Assembly (NCBI RefSeq): GCF_016595235.1
Contig: NZ_JAENHL010000006.1
Coordinates: 1,116,001-1,180,000 of the forward strand
Length of the DNA stretch: 64,000 nt
Direction of reading: 5' to 3'
Source of the DNA: Taklimakanibacter albus
GTDB lineage: Bacteria > Pseudomonadota > Alphaproteobacteria > Rhizobiales > Aestuariivirgaceae
The notes under the pieces are model-generated. The model saw nothing but the letters and a program-made list of their open reading frames with translations. It was not told the DNA's origin and ran no database searches. Below are positions 35,854 to 44,864 of the stretch, piece by piece; position 1 is the first letter of the stretch, and each line of letters opens with the position of its first letter. The translations under genes were made by a program, and so were the position numbers.

Positions 35854-37235
35854 AGTCCACCAAAGCCAAGCATTCTTCCGGGCACGAAGTACGTTTCCAG
35901 ATCGAAGGGCCTGAGGCCACCCGCGCCATTGTCGTTCATGTCGAACGCAAGGGCAGGGCGGCATCGGTCGCGACCGATCGGGACGCGGCCTCGCGTCTGG
36001 AGGAGGCTGTGGGCCTGGCGCTCGCCATCGATCTTGAAATTGCGGGACAGCTTGTCGTGCTTCTGGCCGAACCGCGGCCGGCCACTCTCATGGGGTCGGG
36101 CAAGGTCGATGAGATCGCCCTTCTGGTCAAAGAGACCGAATCCGATCTCGTCATCGTCAATGGGACGCTGAGCCCGATCCAGCAGCGCAACCTGGAAAAG
36201 GCCTGGGGCGCCAAGGTGCTCGACCGCACCGGCCTGATTCTCGAGATCTTCGGCCGGCGTGCCCGCACCCGCGAAGGCCTTTTGCAGGTCGAGCTCGCGC
36301 ATCTGCGCTATCAGAAGAGCCGGCTGGTCCGCTCCTGGACCCACTTGGAACGCCAGCGCGGCGGCTTCGGCTTCCTGGGCGGCCCCGGCGAAACCCAGCT
36401 CGAAGCCGACCGGCGCCTGATCCAGGAGCGCATCGCGCGGCTCGAAAAGCAGCTCGAATCCGTCGTGAAGACGCGTGGGCTGCATCGCTCCGGTAGGGCC
36501 CGGGTGCCTTATCCGGTCGTGGCGCTCGTCGGCTATACCAATGCCGGCAAATCGACCCTCTTCAATGCGCTCACCAATGCCGGCGTCCTCGCCAAGGACC
36601 TGCTGTTCGCCACGCTCGATCCCGCCATGCGCGCGATTTCGCTGCCGCACGGCCGCAAGGCGGTGCTCTCCGACACGGTCGGCTTCATTTCCGATCTGCC
36701 GACGCCGCTCATCGCCGCCTTCCGCGCCACGCTGGAGGAGGTGATCGAGGCCGCTGTGATCCTGCATGTGCGCGATATCAGCCATGCTGAGAGCGAGGCG
36801 CAGGCCGCCGACGTCTCCGCCATCCTGACCGAGCTCGGTATCGCCGAGACCCGCCGCGACCACATCATCGAAGTGTGGAACAAGGCCGATCTTCTGCCCG
36901 AGGACATCGCCGCCATGCGCCGTGTCCAGGCGCAGCGCCAGCAGAATTGCATCGTCGTGTCGGCGCTCACCGGTGAGGGATTGACCGAATTGCGCGCCAT
37001 GGTCGAGGCCAGGCTCGGCAAGGATCTCGCCATCTATGAAGCCGTGCTCGACGCGGCCGACGGCCAGGGCCAGGCTTGGTTCTACGACAAGGGTGAGGTT
37101 CTGGGCCGTACGCTCATGGAGGACGGCCGCGTCGTCCTTACCGTTCGTCTGGGTACGGACAAAGCCGAGATCGCCGCCAACCGGTTCAAATACCGCTTGC
37201 GCAATACGAACCTGCTCGATCACGCGGCCGAGTGA
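35850..37235 (+). CDS. hflX: Ribosome-associated GTPase HflX
   Basis: A 461-residue GTPase. The N-terminal HflX domain contains '[14 protein letters not shown]' and '[24 protein letters not shown]'. A linker rich in charged residues carries [15 protein letters not shown]. The G-domain has P-loop GYTNAGKS (near 228), DTVGFI (G3) and NKADLL (G4). It splits stalled 70S ribosomes under stress. It starts at a GTGA overlap with hfq. Its 3' end overlaps convergent mazG by 16 bases. Confidence 0.96.
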   Translation: MKSTKAKHSSGHEVRFQIEGPEATRAIVVHVERKGRAASVATDRDAASRLEEAVGLALAIDLEIAGQLVVLLAEPRPATLMGSGKVDEIALLVKETESDLVIVNGTLSPIQQRNLEKAWGAKVLDRTGLILEIFGRRARTREGLLQVELAHLRYQKSRLVRSWTHLERQRGGFGFLGGPGETQLEADRRLIQERIARLEKQLESVVKTRGLHRSGRARVPYPVVALVGYTNAGKSTLFNALTNAGVLAKDLLFATLDPAMRAISLPHGRKAVLSDTVGFISDLPTPLIAAFRATLEEVIEAAVILHVRDISHAESEAQAADVSAILTELGIAETRRDHIIEVWNKADLLPEDIAAMRRVQAQRQQNCIVVSALTGEGLTELRAMVEARLGKDLAIYEAVLDAADGQGQAWFYDKGEVLGRTLMEDGRVVLTVRLGTDKAEIAANRFKYRLRNTNLLDHAAE

Positions 37236-38038
37236 TCCTTCTCCCTTTCGAGCCGCTTGGCGTCGTCCCATAACGCATCCATCTCGGCGAGCGTCGACTG
37301 CTTGGGCGAAGAGCCGCGCTTGCCGAGCTCGTCTTCGATATGGCGGAAGCGGCGGGTGAATTTGTCGTTCGCGGCACGCAAGGCGGCTTCCGGATCGATG
37401 TCGAGATGGCGGCCGAGATTGGCCATGGCGAAGAGCAGATCGCCATATTCGGCCGCCTGCTTGTCAGGCGCCGTCTCCTGCTTGAGCTCGGCGATCTCCT
37501 CGTTCATCTTGTCATAGACGAAATCGACCGACGGCCAGTCGAAGCCGACCTTGGCCGCCTTGGCCTGCAGCTTCACGGCGCGCGTCATGCCGGGGAGCCC
37601 CACCGTCACGCCGTCGAGCAGCCCCGCCGCCTTTTCACCAGGTTTCTTCTCGCGCGCCTTCATCTCTTCCCAGAAACCCTTGGCGAGCTTCGCCGAGCGC
37701 GCCTTCTCGTCGCCGAAGACATGCGGATGGCGTCGGATCATCTTCCGGCAGATGGCCTCGACCACATCGTCGAAGCTGAAGCTCTCTTCTTCGGACGCCA
37801 ATTGGGCGTGATAAACGACCTGCAGCAGGAGATCGCCGAGCTCCTCGCAGAGATCGCTCTTGTTGCCGCGCGTGATGGCATCGGCGACCTCATAGGCCTC
37901 CTCGATCGTATAGGGGGCGATGGTCGAGAAATCCTGCTCGAGGTCCCATGGGCAGCCGGTGACCGGTGTGCGTAGCGCCTTCATGATGGCGCGGAGCGTG
38001 TCGAGCTGGCGGGGATCGAGATCGGCGGGATTGGTCAT
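37220..38038 (-). CDS. mazG: Nucleoside triphosphate pyrophosphohydrolase MazG
   Basis: A 272-residue protein with two all-alpha MazG modules. The first has 'CPWDLEQDFSTIAPYTIEEAYEVADAI' and 'LCEELGDLLLQVVYHAQLA', with the metal-binding ExxE...ExxD residues. The second has 'EIAELKQE' and 'EYGDLLFAMANLGRHLDIDPEAALRAAN'. It removes abnormal NTPs and may affect ppGpp. The tail overlaps hflX on the opposite strand. Confidence 0.95.
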   Translation of the reverse strand: MTNPADLDPRQLDTLRAIMKALRTPVTGCPWDLEQDFSTIAPYTIEEAYEVADAITRGNKSDLCEELGDLLLQVVYHAQLASEEESFSFDDVVEAICRKMIRRHPHVFGDEKARSAKLAKGFWEEMKAREKKPGEKAAGLLDGVTVGLPGMTRAVKLQAKAAKVGFDWPSVDFVYDKMNEEIAELKQETAPDKQAAEYGDLLFAMANLGRHLDIDPEAALRAANDKFTRRFRHIEDELGKRGSSPKQSTLAEMDALWDDAKRLEREKDHSAA

Positions 38039-38168
38039 GCGGAAACTGCTTTGCTGGGCGAGGGGAGGTCGCCCGCAAATTAGGAATGTCCCGCTCCATG
38101 CTCAAGCGGTTTCTCAGCCCCCCACTGCCTGCTATAGCGCCTCCATCCATGCGGGTTCCTTTTTGCTG

Positions 38169-39047
38169 ATGTCAGAACTGTTCGCGCTCGGAGCGGCCTT
38201 GTGTATCGCGGTCAGCGGCATGCTGATCGGCGAGCTGAAAGGCCGCGTCGATGTCTTCCGCCTGGCGCGCTGGCAGATGCTGGCGGCACTCGCCATGACG
38301 GGCGCCGTCTCGCTCGCTCTAGGGGGCTGGCGAACCCTCGGTCAGGAACAGATCGGCCTGCTGGCGGCGTCCAGCCTGTTCGGCATCGTCATCGCCAGCA
38401 CGACCTATTTCGCCGCCATCTACAAAGCGGGGCCCCGTAACACGGCGCTGCTGTTCTCGCTGACCTCGCCCTTCGCGCTGGCATTGGGTTATGTCTTTCT
38501 CGGTGAGACGATCTCGCGGCAACAAGGCCTTGGCGTCGTTCTGGTCCTGGCCGGCATCGTCCTGGCGATCGGGGTGCCCGGACGCGGGACGGCGCGCCTG
38601 CCGCAGGCCAGCACGCCCTGGGCCGGCATCGTCCTCGGTGTGGTGACCGCCCTGGGGCAGGCGCTGGGCAGCTTGCTGGCGCGCCCGGCCATGGCCGCGG
38701 GCGTCGAGCCCTTCACCGCCATGGCGGTGCGATCCGGCCTCGCCGCGCTCGTCTTCATCGTCATTGCCGTTCTGCCGATCGCGGCGATCAACCGGCCTTA
38801 TCAGTTCTCCACTCGGGATCTCGGTTTCGGAATAGGCGCGGCGTTTTTCGGCACCTGCCTCGGCATGTCGCTGCTGATGGCGGCACTCGCCCAGGGCCAT
38901 GTCGGCATCGTCTCGACCCTTTCCTCGATGACGCCCGTCGTGATCCTGCCCATGGTCTGGTGGCGCACGGGCGCGGCACCGCCGGTCAGCGCCTGGATCG
39001 GCGCCATGCTGGCTGTCACCGGAACCGGTTTGATCAGCCTGTCGTAA
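38169..39047 (+). CDS. EamA/DMT family transporter
   Basis: A 292-residue membrane protein with ten hydrophobic segments in two EamA repeats ('FGIVIASTTYFAAIYKAGPRNTALLFSLTSPFALALGYVFLGE' and 'FGTCLGMSLLMAALAQGHVGIVSTLSSMTPVVILPM'). Family members export metabolites such as amino acids. The ATG at 38169 begins the first helix; the open frame extends upstream through the mazG promoter and is not used. The 3' end overlaps the opposite P-loop gene by 14 bases. Confidence 0.88.
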   Translation: MSELFALGAALCIAVSGMLIGELKGRVDVFRLARWQMLAALAMTGAVSLALGGWRTLGQEQIGLLAASSLFGIVIASTTYFAAIYKAGPRNTALLFSLTSPFALALGYVFLGETISRQQGLGVVLVLAGIVLAIGVPGRGTARLPQASTPWAGIVLGVVTALGQALGSLLARPAMAAGVEPFTAMAVRSGLAALVFIVIAVLPIAAINRPYQFSTRDLGFGIGAAFFGTCLGMSLLMAALAQGHVGIVSTLSSMTPVVILPMVWWRTGAAPPVSAWIGAMLAVTGTGLISLS

Positions 39048-39564
39048 CGTGCGCCGCGATCCTCTCGGCCGCCTCTTCTGGCGTCAGCGCCGAAGTATCG
39101 ATGGTGATGGCGGGCGCCGGCATATGTGCCATCGCGGAGGCAAAGACATCCTTCAGCTGATGCAGCAATTCAAGCGAACGCAGCTTGCCGAATTGCGCGC
39201 GTTCCGGCGTATCGATCCGGCGCGCCTGCTCGGCCTCAGGCACGGTGAGCGCCACGAAAATCACCTCTCCGCCCAGAGCTTCGATCTCGGCGCGCACACG
39301 GTCCGGAAAATCCGCAGCGACCGTCGCCTCGGGCGCGAAGGTGAAGATCAGCGAACGGTTGGCGCTGGCCGCCGCCCGCATGACATCGAGCCACATGCTT
39401 TCGCGCAGGCGCACGAATTCCGACGAACCGAAGGGAAAGACCGCGCCCACGGCGTCGACGATCAGATGATTATGGAAGATCGCGAGGCCGGTGCGCTGGG
39501 CGAGCGCACGCGCAACAGTGAGTTTTCCGGAAGCCGGCTGGCCGTAGATGAAAATGAGTCGCAT
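39034..39564 (-). CDS. P-loop kinase-like ATPase
   Basis: A 176-residue protein. The P-loop is IYGQPASGKLTVA (residues 5-17), where the G-x4-GK is followed by L-T rather than S/T directly. An adenylate/shikimate-kinase-like fold is suggested by 'HNHLIVDAVGAVFPFGS', 'RSLIFTFAPE' and 'VIFVALTVPEAEQARRI'. The substrate is unknown. I start at MRLIFIYGQ (39564) and leave out twelve upstream codons. There is no strong ribosome site. Confidence 0.75.
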   Translation of the reverse strand: MRLIFIYGQPASGKLTVARALAQRTGLAIFHNHLIVDAVGAVFPFGSSEFVRLRESMWLDVMRAAASANRSLIFTFAPEATVAADFPDRVRAEIEALGGEVIFVALTVPEAEQARRIDTPERAQFGKLRSLELLHQLKDVFASAMAHMPAPAITIDTSALTPEEAAERIAAHVTTG

Positions 39565-39609
39565 GACGCGACAATAACGGTGCATCCACAGGTGTGCCAC
39601 TGTCGATTG

Positions 39610-40557
39610 TCATTTGCCCTTAAGCAACACCGGCAGCACCATGCCCGCCGTCATGATCAGCATGGCGATGAACTGCAGCAGGCTCGGCACCTCGCCGAGC
39701 ACGAGCATGCCGGTGAAGGCCGTCGCAACCGGCACGCAGGGCAGGAACAGCGAGGCGATCTGCGGCCCGAGCTGCCTGACCGCGTAAGTATAAAGGAAGA
39801 TCGCCGCGGCGCCGGCGAGCAGTCCCTGGATGATGAGCTGAGCGACGATCTCCGTCGCGGATGCCGCGGCCAGCCCGCTCGGCGCGAAGAGATGCAGCAG
39901 CGGCAAAGGCAGGCAGGAGAGAAGCGAGATCGCCGCCGTGGCAGTGACGGATTCGACGTTCCAATGGCGCACCAGAATCGCATAGGCCGCAAACATGATC
40001 CCGGAGCCTATGAAAAGCAGATCGCCGAACAACACGCCGGATATCCCCGAGATCGAGGGCAGGATGAACAGGAGGAGGCCGGCAATGATCAGCACGATGC
40101 CGGCCAGGCGCCGCGAGGTGATCGTCTCGCTGAAGGCGAGGCGCGCCAGGAGGAAGGAAAAGAACACGATCGACGCCGGACAGAGTGCCGCCGCATGGGT
40201 GGCGGGCGCATAGGTCAGGCCCCAATTGATGATGATCGGGTAAGGAAGCCCGACGAGACAGGCGAGGGCCAGAGCGCGGCGCCAGCCGAGCGCCCTCAGT
40301 TTGGCCGAACCCGTCAACCAGACAATGGGGATGAAGGCCAGGCCGGCGCCGGCAAAACGCAGGCTGGCGATGTCGACGGCCGTCAAGTCGGCGCGCAGGC
40401 TGAATCGGGCGGCGACGAACTGCACGGCGGTGATGGCGATCATGGTGAAGCCGGCCAGGAAGGCCAGGCGGATGTTGGGTCGCTGGGCGGCGTGACTCGG
40501 CTGCATGGATGGCAGGCTATTGCCGCCAACGGTGAGACGAAATACAGTATTTTGCAT
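39610..40557 (-). CDS. EamA/DMT family transporter controlled by the divergent Lrp
   Basis: A 315-residue membrane protein with ten segments in two EamA repeats ('SLRFAGAGLAFIPIVWL', 'CLVGLPYPIIINWGLTYAPATHAAALCPASIVFFSFLLARLAF' and 'FLYTYAVRQLGPQIASLFLPCVPVATAFTGMLVLGE'). The likely role is amino-acid or related metabolite efflux. Its start is 24 bases from a divergent Lrp/AsnC gene, and a perfect palindrome fills that gap. Lrp/AsnC control of adjacent exporters is a common arrangement. Confidence 0.88.
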   Translation of the reverse strand: MQNTVFRLTVGGNSLPSMQPSHAAQRPNIRLAFLAGFTMIAITAVQFVAARFSLRADLTAVDIASLRFAGAGLAFIPIVWLTGSAKLRALGWRRALALACLVGLPYPIIINWGLTYAPATHAAALCPASIVFFSFLLARLAFSETITSRRLAGIVLIIAGLLLFILPSISGISGVLFGDLLFIGSGIMFAAYAILVRHWNVESVTATAAISLLSCLPLPLLHLFAPSGLAAASATEIVAQLIIQGLLAGAAAIFLYTYAVRQLGPQIASLFLPCVPVATAFTGMLVLGEVPSLLQFIAMLIMTAGMVLPVLLKGK

Positions 40558-40562
40558 AGAGC

Positions 40563-40579
40563 TGCGTGAATATCACGCA
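40563..40579. promoter_or_regulatory. Perfect palindrome in the DMT/Lrp divergent promoter
   Basis: TGCGTGA-ATA-TCACGCA is a perfect inverted repeat with 7-bp arms and a 3-base centre. It fills most of the 24 bases between the start codons of the divergent DMT transporter and Lrp/AsnC genes. It is the natural operator for the adjacent Lrp/AsnC protein. Confidence 0.6.
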
Positions 40580-40581
40580 AA

Positions 40582-41070
40582 ATGCCGGACATTATTGCGG
40601 GTTTCACAATGGCCGATCTCGACACCATAGACCGCAATCTCCTGCGCCTGCTGCAGGAAGACGGACGCCGCACGACGCTCGATCTCGCCCAGCGTGTCGG
40701 CCTCTCGCCGACCGGCACAAGCCAGCGGGTGAAGCGGCTGTTCCGGGACGGCTTCATCACCGCGGTGAGAGCCGTGCTCGATCCGCGTAAGATCGGTCGC
40801 GGGACCATGGTCTTCATCCAGGTCCGTCTCGACCAGACCACCCCGCATGTCTTCGACAAATTCGCTGAAGCCGTCGCCAACGCTCCCGAAGTCCTCGAAT
40901 GCCACATGGTGGTCGGCGGCTTCGATTATCTGGTCAAAGCCCGGATCGCCGACATGTCGGTCTTCCAGGAGTTCCTGCAGCGCGTTATTCTTCCCTTGCC
41001 AGGTGTCAGGGAAACCCACACCTACACATCCGTGGCCGACGTCAAGCCCGACGCGCTGCTGCTGATCTGA
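40582..41070 (+). CDS. Lrp/AsnC family transcriptional regulator
   Basis: A 162-residue regulator. The N-terminal helix-turn-helix is 'LDTIDRNLLRLLQEDGRRTTLDLAQRVGLSPTGTSQRVKRLFRDGFI'. The C-terminal RAM domain follows ('VLECHMVVGGFDYLVKARIADM' to 'VRETHTYTSVADVK'), which binds amino acids and forms octamers. The first ATG (40582) lies only two bases past a palindrome, so the ATG at 40609 (MADLDTIDR) is an equally good start. It is divergent from a DMT transporter. Confidence 0.92.
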   Translation: MPDIIAGFTMADLDTIDRNLLRLLQEDGRRTTLDLAQRVGLSPTGTSQRVKRLFRDGFITAVRAVLDPRKIGRGTMVFIQVRLDQTTPHVFDKFAEAVANAPEVLECHMVVGGFDYLVKARIADMSVFQEFLQRVILPLPGVRETHTYTSVADVKPDALLLI

Positions 41071-41084
41071 TTTCCGGGGTCAAG

Positions 41085-42089
41085 ATGCAGGATGAAATCG
41101 CGGCGCTGATGAGAGCGGCAGGTGTGCCGGGCTTCGCGATGTTCATCTTGCGCGAGCGCAGAGAGGAAATAATCGCCTCAGGCGTAACGAGCCGAGCGAG
41201 CGCGGATCCCGTCACATCCGAGACGGTGTTCCAGGCGGCCTCGCTCAGCAAGCCGGTGGTCGCTCATGCCGCGCTCCAGCTGGCCGGCAGCGGTGTGCTG
41301 GATCTCGACCGGCCGCTCGCGCAGATCATCGCTCCGCTCATTCCCGACGATCCGCGGGCCGCCCTGATCACCGCGCGCCACGTGTTGTCGCATCGCACCG
41401 GCCTGCCCAACTGGCGGCGCGAGGAATATCCGTTGCGCAGCTATTTTCCGCCCGGTTCCCGCTTCAGCTATTCGGGCGAGGGGTTCGTCTATCTGCAGCA
41501 CGCCCTCGAGCGGATCACACAGGAACCGCTCGATGCGCTCATCAGGCGGCTCGTCTTCGATCCTCTCGGCATGCGGCAATCGAGCTTCGTCTGGCGCCCT
41601 GATTTTGCGAGCCGCGTGGCCGACGCGCATGATGCGGAGACGGTCTTGGACCGGTTCATGCCCCGGAAAGCGAATGCCGCCTATTCGCTCCTCACGACCG
41701 CGCCGGACTACGGACGCTTTCTCGCCGCCAGTCTCGACGGCAGCTTGTTGACGGAAGCGATGGCGCGGCAATGGATGATGCCGGAGAGTCATGTTCCGCT
41801 GAGGCGCACGGAGGCTTTGGAGAGCGAGGAGCCCGAGCTCGAGGACGGCGTGGCCTGGGGGCTCGGCTGGGGGCTTGAGCCGCAAGCCGGCAGCTTCTTC
41901 CATTGGGGCGCCAACTCTGGGAGCAGGGCCTTTGCCATGGGAATGCCGGCGCGACGAAGCGCGCTCGTCATGTTCGCCAATGAGGAGAATGGATTGCGCC
42001 TCGTCCCGCCCATCATCCAATCCGTCCTGCCGGCCAGACATCCGTCGCTGTCCTGGCTGGAGCTCACATCTGTTGCAGGGAGTGCGTGA
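41085..42089 (+). CDS. Serine hydrolase of the class C beta-lactamase family
   Basis: A 334-residue penicillin-binding-like fold. The nucleophile motif is S53-L-S-K56, the second motif is Y129-S-G (canonical YxN has Gly here) in SYSGEGF, and the third is the HWGANSG near residue 285. No signal peptide is visible, so it is probably cytoplasmic and more likely an esterase or amidase than a beta-lactamase. The ATG at 41085 lies 14 bases after the Lrp stop, suggesting cotranscription. The frame is open further upstream but overlaps lrp. Confidence 0.85.
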   Translation: MQDEIAALMRAAGVPGFAMFILRERREEIIASGVTSRASADPVTSETVFQAASLSKPVVAHAALQLAGSGVLDLDRPLAQIIAPLIPDDPRAALITARHVLSHRTGLPNWRREEYPLRSYFPPGSRFSYSGEGFVYLQHALERITQEPLDALIRRLVFDPLGMRQSSFVWRPDFASRVADAHDAETVLDRFMPRKANAAYSLLTTAPDYGRFLAASLDGSLLTEAMARQWMMPESHVPLRRTEALESEEPELEDGVAWGLGWGLEPQAGSFFHWGANSGSRAFAMGMPARRSALVMFANEENGLRLVPPIIQSVLPARHPSLSWLELTSVAGSA

Positions 42090-42092
42090 AAC

Positions 42093-42563
42093 ATGGATCC
42101 GGTCAGTCTGCGTCCGGCGCGTCCAGGGGACGGCGAGGCTCTGTTCGATATCACACGGCGCTCCGTCGAGGCGCTCGCCAAGCACCATTATACACCGGAG
42201 CAGATCGCCGGCTGGATGGGCGACCGCACGCCGGCATATTATGAAGATCTCATCGCCAAGGGCGAGGTCGTCGTCGCCCTGTTCAAGGGCACGGTCATGG
42301 GTTTCGTCGACTCTGAGCCGGGTGAGGTGACGCGTCTGTTTCTCTTGCCCGGCGTCGCGGGCTCGGGCCTGGGCGCCCGACTCCTCACCATCGGCATCGA
42401 GAATGCCCGCAAGGGTCACACCGGGCCGATCAAGGTGGAATCGACCGTCAATGCCGAGGGTTTCTACCGCCGCCACGGCTTCCGCACGATCGAGCGTGGC
42501 TATTTCTCACATGGTCTGGGCGGCGATCCGCTCGAAATCGTTCATATGGAATTGAGTCCCTAG
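42093..42563 (+). CDS. GNAT family N-acetyltransferase
   Basis: A 156-residue acetyltransferase. It starts 'MDPVSLRPARPGDGEALFDITRRSVEAL' and has the acetyl-CoA loop 'LFLLPGVAGSGLGARLL' (near residue 90), then 'NAEGFYRRHGFRTIERGYFSHG', the usual GNAT end. GGGAG precedes the ATG, three bases after the hydrolase stop. The acceptor is not predictable. It is part of the lrp-to-VOC gene run. Confidence 0.9.
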   Translation: MDPVSLRPARPGDGEALFDITRRSVEALAKHHYTPEQIAGWMGDRTPAYYEDLIAKGEVVVALFKGTVMGFVDSEPGEVTRLFLLPGVAGSGLGARLLTIGIENARKGHTGPIKVESTVNAEGFYRRHGFRTIERGYFSHGLGGDPLEIVHMELSP

Positions 42564-42567
42564 TTCT

Positions 42568-44109
42568 ATGACCACCGGCATCCATCACGTTACACTTATC
42601 ACCCGCAAAGTGCAGGCCAATGTCGATTTTTATGTCGGCTTCTTGGGGTTGCGGCTTGTCAAACGCACGGGCGGCTATGAAGACGCGACCCAGCTCCATC
42701 TGTTCTATGGCGACCGCTCGGCTTCGCCCGGCTCGCTCATCACTTTCCTCGTCTGGGAAGACGGCGCGCAGGGCAGGGCGGGACACGGTCAGGTCGGTGA
42801 GATCGCGCTGGCGATCGATCCCATGAGTCTCGGTTTCTGGCTCGAACGCGCCTTGCGCTTCCAGTTGAAAGCGGAAGGGCCTGTCACCGAATTCGGCGAA
42901 ACCGTGCTGCGCCTGCGTGATCCCGACGGCATCGTGGTGAAGCTGGTGGGCAGCAGCTTGCCGGCGAACGATCCCTGGCAGGCGCCGGACATTCCCGCCG
43001 AACATGCGATCCGCCGGATCAGGGGCGTCACCATTCTCTCCGAGATGCCCGAAGAGACATCGGCTTTCCTCGCCCGCCATTTCGGCTTGCATCAGAGCGC
43101 GCGCGAGGGCGCGGTGACGCGTCTCGTGACCGAGGCCGGCGATGTCATCGACATCCGCGACGCGCATGGCTTCTGGCCGGGCATACCGGGGACTGGCGTC
43201 GCTGATCACGTGGCGCTCCGCAGCCCCGACATGGCAAGCCTGCGCCAGGTGGAGCAGGGCCTTGCGCGGCTCAATTCGAGCCCGACCAATGTGCATGACC
43301 GCAACTATTTCACATCGCTCTATGTGCGCGAGCCGGCCGGCACGTTGCTCGAGCTGGCGACCGACGGACCGGGCTTCACCATCGACGAGCCGGTCGAGAG
43401 CTTGGGTGACCGGCTCTTCGTACCGCCCCAGGACCAGGAACGCGCCTTCGACATCAAAACCATCTTGCCACAATTCTCATTGCCGGGAGATCCGCGCGTG
43501 ATCTATCGCGACCTCAATTTCGTTCACCGCTTCAGCACGCCCGAGACGACCGATGGCAGCACCATCGTGCTGCTGCACGGCACCGGCGGCAATGAGAGCG
43601 ATCTGATGCCGCTGGCGCGCCGCATCGCGCCCGAAGCCGCTTTGCTCGGGGTGCGCGGCCGCAGCACGGAAGAAGGCATCTTGCGCTGGTTCCGCCGCCT
43701 CTCGGCCACCTCCTTCGATCAGGCCGACATCCGCTTCGAGGCCGAGGCCTTCGCCGATTTCATCGGGGAAGCGGTCAAGGCCTATGGCCTGACGCCTGAG
43801 AAGATGACCTTCCTCGGCTATTCCAATGGCGCCAATCTCCTGGGCGCGGTGATGCTGCTCCATCCGGGCCAGGTGACGCGCGCGATCCTGCTGCGCCCAG
43901 TGATGGTGCTGGACAAGGCGCCCGATGCCGATCTCAAAGGAAGCCGGGTGCTGATGGTCTCAGGCGCGAGCGACCCTTATCGCAGCCTGGCACCGGAGCT
44001 GGAGGCGGCGCTGCGCGAAGGCGGCGCCGATCTCGACGCACATGTGATCGCGGCCGGCCACGAGCTGACCGAGCACGACCTCCAGTTCGCCGCCGCGTGG
44101 CTCAGGTGA
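42568..44109 (+). CDS. Fused VOC ring-cleaving dioxygenase and alpha/beta-hydrolase (MhqO-MhqD-like)
   Basis: A 513-residue fusion. Residues 1-310 are a two-module VOC protein, like the MhqO/LinE-type dioxygenases, with metal-ligand candidates H7 (GIHHVTL), H214 (VADHVAL) and E262 (LLELATD). Residues 325-513 are a carboxylesterase/phospholipase-like hydrolase with the oxyanion segment LLHGTGGNE, nucleophile S419 in GYSNG, D469 in GASDP and H498 in AAGHEL. In Bacillus these are separate genes in the quinone-responsive mhqNOD operon. The fusion would join ring opening and hydrolysis in one chain. Substrates are inferred to be aromatic diols or quinones. Confidence 0.88.
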   Translation: MTTGIHHVTLITRKVQANVDFYVGFLGLRLVKRTGGYEDATQLHLFYGDRSASPGSLITFLVWEDGAQGRAGHGQVGEIALAIDPMSLGFWLERALRFQLKAEGPVTEFGETVLRLRDPDGIVVKLVGSSLPANDPWQAPDIPAEHAIRRIRGVTILSEMPEETSAFLARHFGLHQSAREGAVTRLVTEAGDVIDIRDAHGFWPGIPGTGVADHVALRSPDMASLRQVEQGLARLNSSPTNVHDRNYFTSLYVREPAGTLLELATDGPGFTIDEPVESLGDRLFVPPQDQERAFDIKTILPQFSLPGDPRVIYRDLNFVHRFSTPETTDGSTIVLLHGTGGNESDLMPLARRIAPEAALLGVRGRSTEEGILRWFRRLSATSFDQADIRFEAEAFADFIGEAVKAYGLTPEKMTFLGYSNGANLLGAVMLLHPGQVTRAILLRPVMVLDKAPDADLKGSRVLMVSGASDPYRSLAPELEAALREGGADLDAHVIAAGHELTEHDLQFAAAWLR

Positions 44110-44166
44110 CATAGGCGTCGTCCTGGCGCATCATGCGGGACTGCAACACTGCGAGAGGGAACACCC

Positions 44167-44532
44167 ATGGCCAAAGTGACGGGGATCGGCGGTCTGTTCT
44201 TCCGGGCGCGCGATCCGGCGGCGCTCGCCGCCTGGTATGAAACGCATCTGGGCATCGGCAATATCCAGACCAATGTCTGGCGCCAGGAGGCCGGCACCAC
44301 CATCTTCGGGCCCTTTGCCGCCGACACGGACTATTTCGGCCGGCCGGAACAGCAATGGATGGTCAATTTTCGCGTCGATGATCTCGATGCCATGATGGCG
44401 AAGCTCAAGGCCGCCGGTATCGCCATCGAAACACGCGCCGAATGGGATTCCGAAGTCGGGCGCTTCTGCCGCATCCATGACCCCGAAGGCAATCCGGTCG
44501 AGCTCTGGGAGCCTGCCGGTCCGGCAAAATAG
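44167..44532 (+). CDS. VOC superfamily (glyoxalase-like) protein
   Basis: A 121-residue single VOC domain: 'GIGGLFFRARDPAALAAWYETHLGI', 'WMVNFRVDDLDAMMAKLKAAGI' and 'RFCRIHDPEGNPVELWEP', where E of ELWEP is the usual metal ligand. It may be a lyase, a binding protein or a resistance factor; its substrate is unknown. GAGAGGG precedes the ATG. It follows the dioxygenase-hydrolase fusion by 57 bases. Confidence 0.88.
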   Translation: MAKVTGIGGLFFRARDPAALAAWYETHLGIGNIQTNVWRQEAGTTIFGPFAADTDYFGRPEQQWMVNFRVDDLDAMMAKLKAAGIAIETRAEWDSEVGRFCRIHDPEGNPVELWEPAGPAK

Positions 44533-44864
44533 GATCTGAACATCAACGGCTGATCGTCTGGTGCCGCGGCAGGATCGCAGAGCCGAGGGTGTAGCTGGAC
44601 CGACACGGACACGTCATGTCGGCGTGTTCCAATTGCCGGTCGGGTTCGCCATTGCGAGACGGGCGGTTGGCCTCCTTTCGCACCGAGCCTGCTGTGCGCG
44701 CTTGTTGCAGGACGGTATTCTCAGCAACCACCTCTATTCCTCATCAATATGTAGCGAAAGCGCAACACATGCAGGTGAATCGTACGTTGCCAATAGAAAA
44801 CAGCTGGCCTGGAGGTAGCGGCGTCGGCTAGTTCTAACCCAAGGTAGATTCTGGGGAGGGTCGG
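44533..44864. other. Intergenic region before the autotransporter
   Basis: About 330 bases with no supported gene. A short imperfect dyad (GGACACG...CGTGTTCC, near 44607-44632) is the only structure noticed. GGGGAGGG lies just before the autotransporter ATG. I could not place a convincing -35/-10 pair. Confidence 0.5.
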
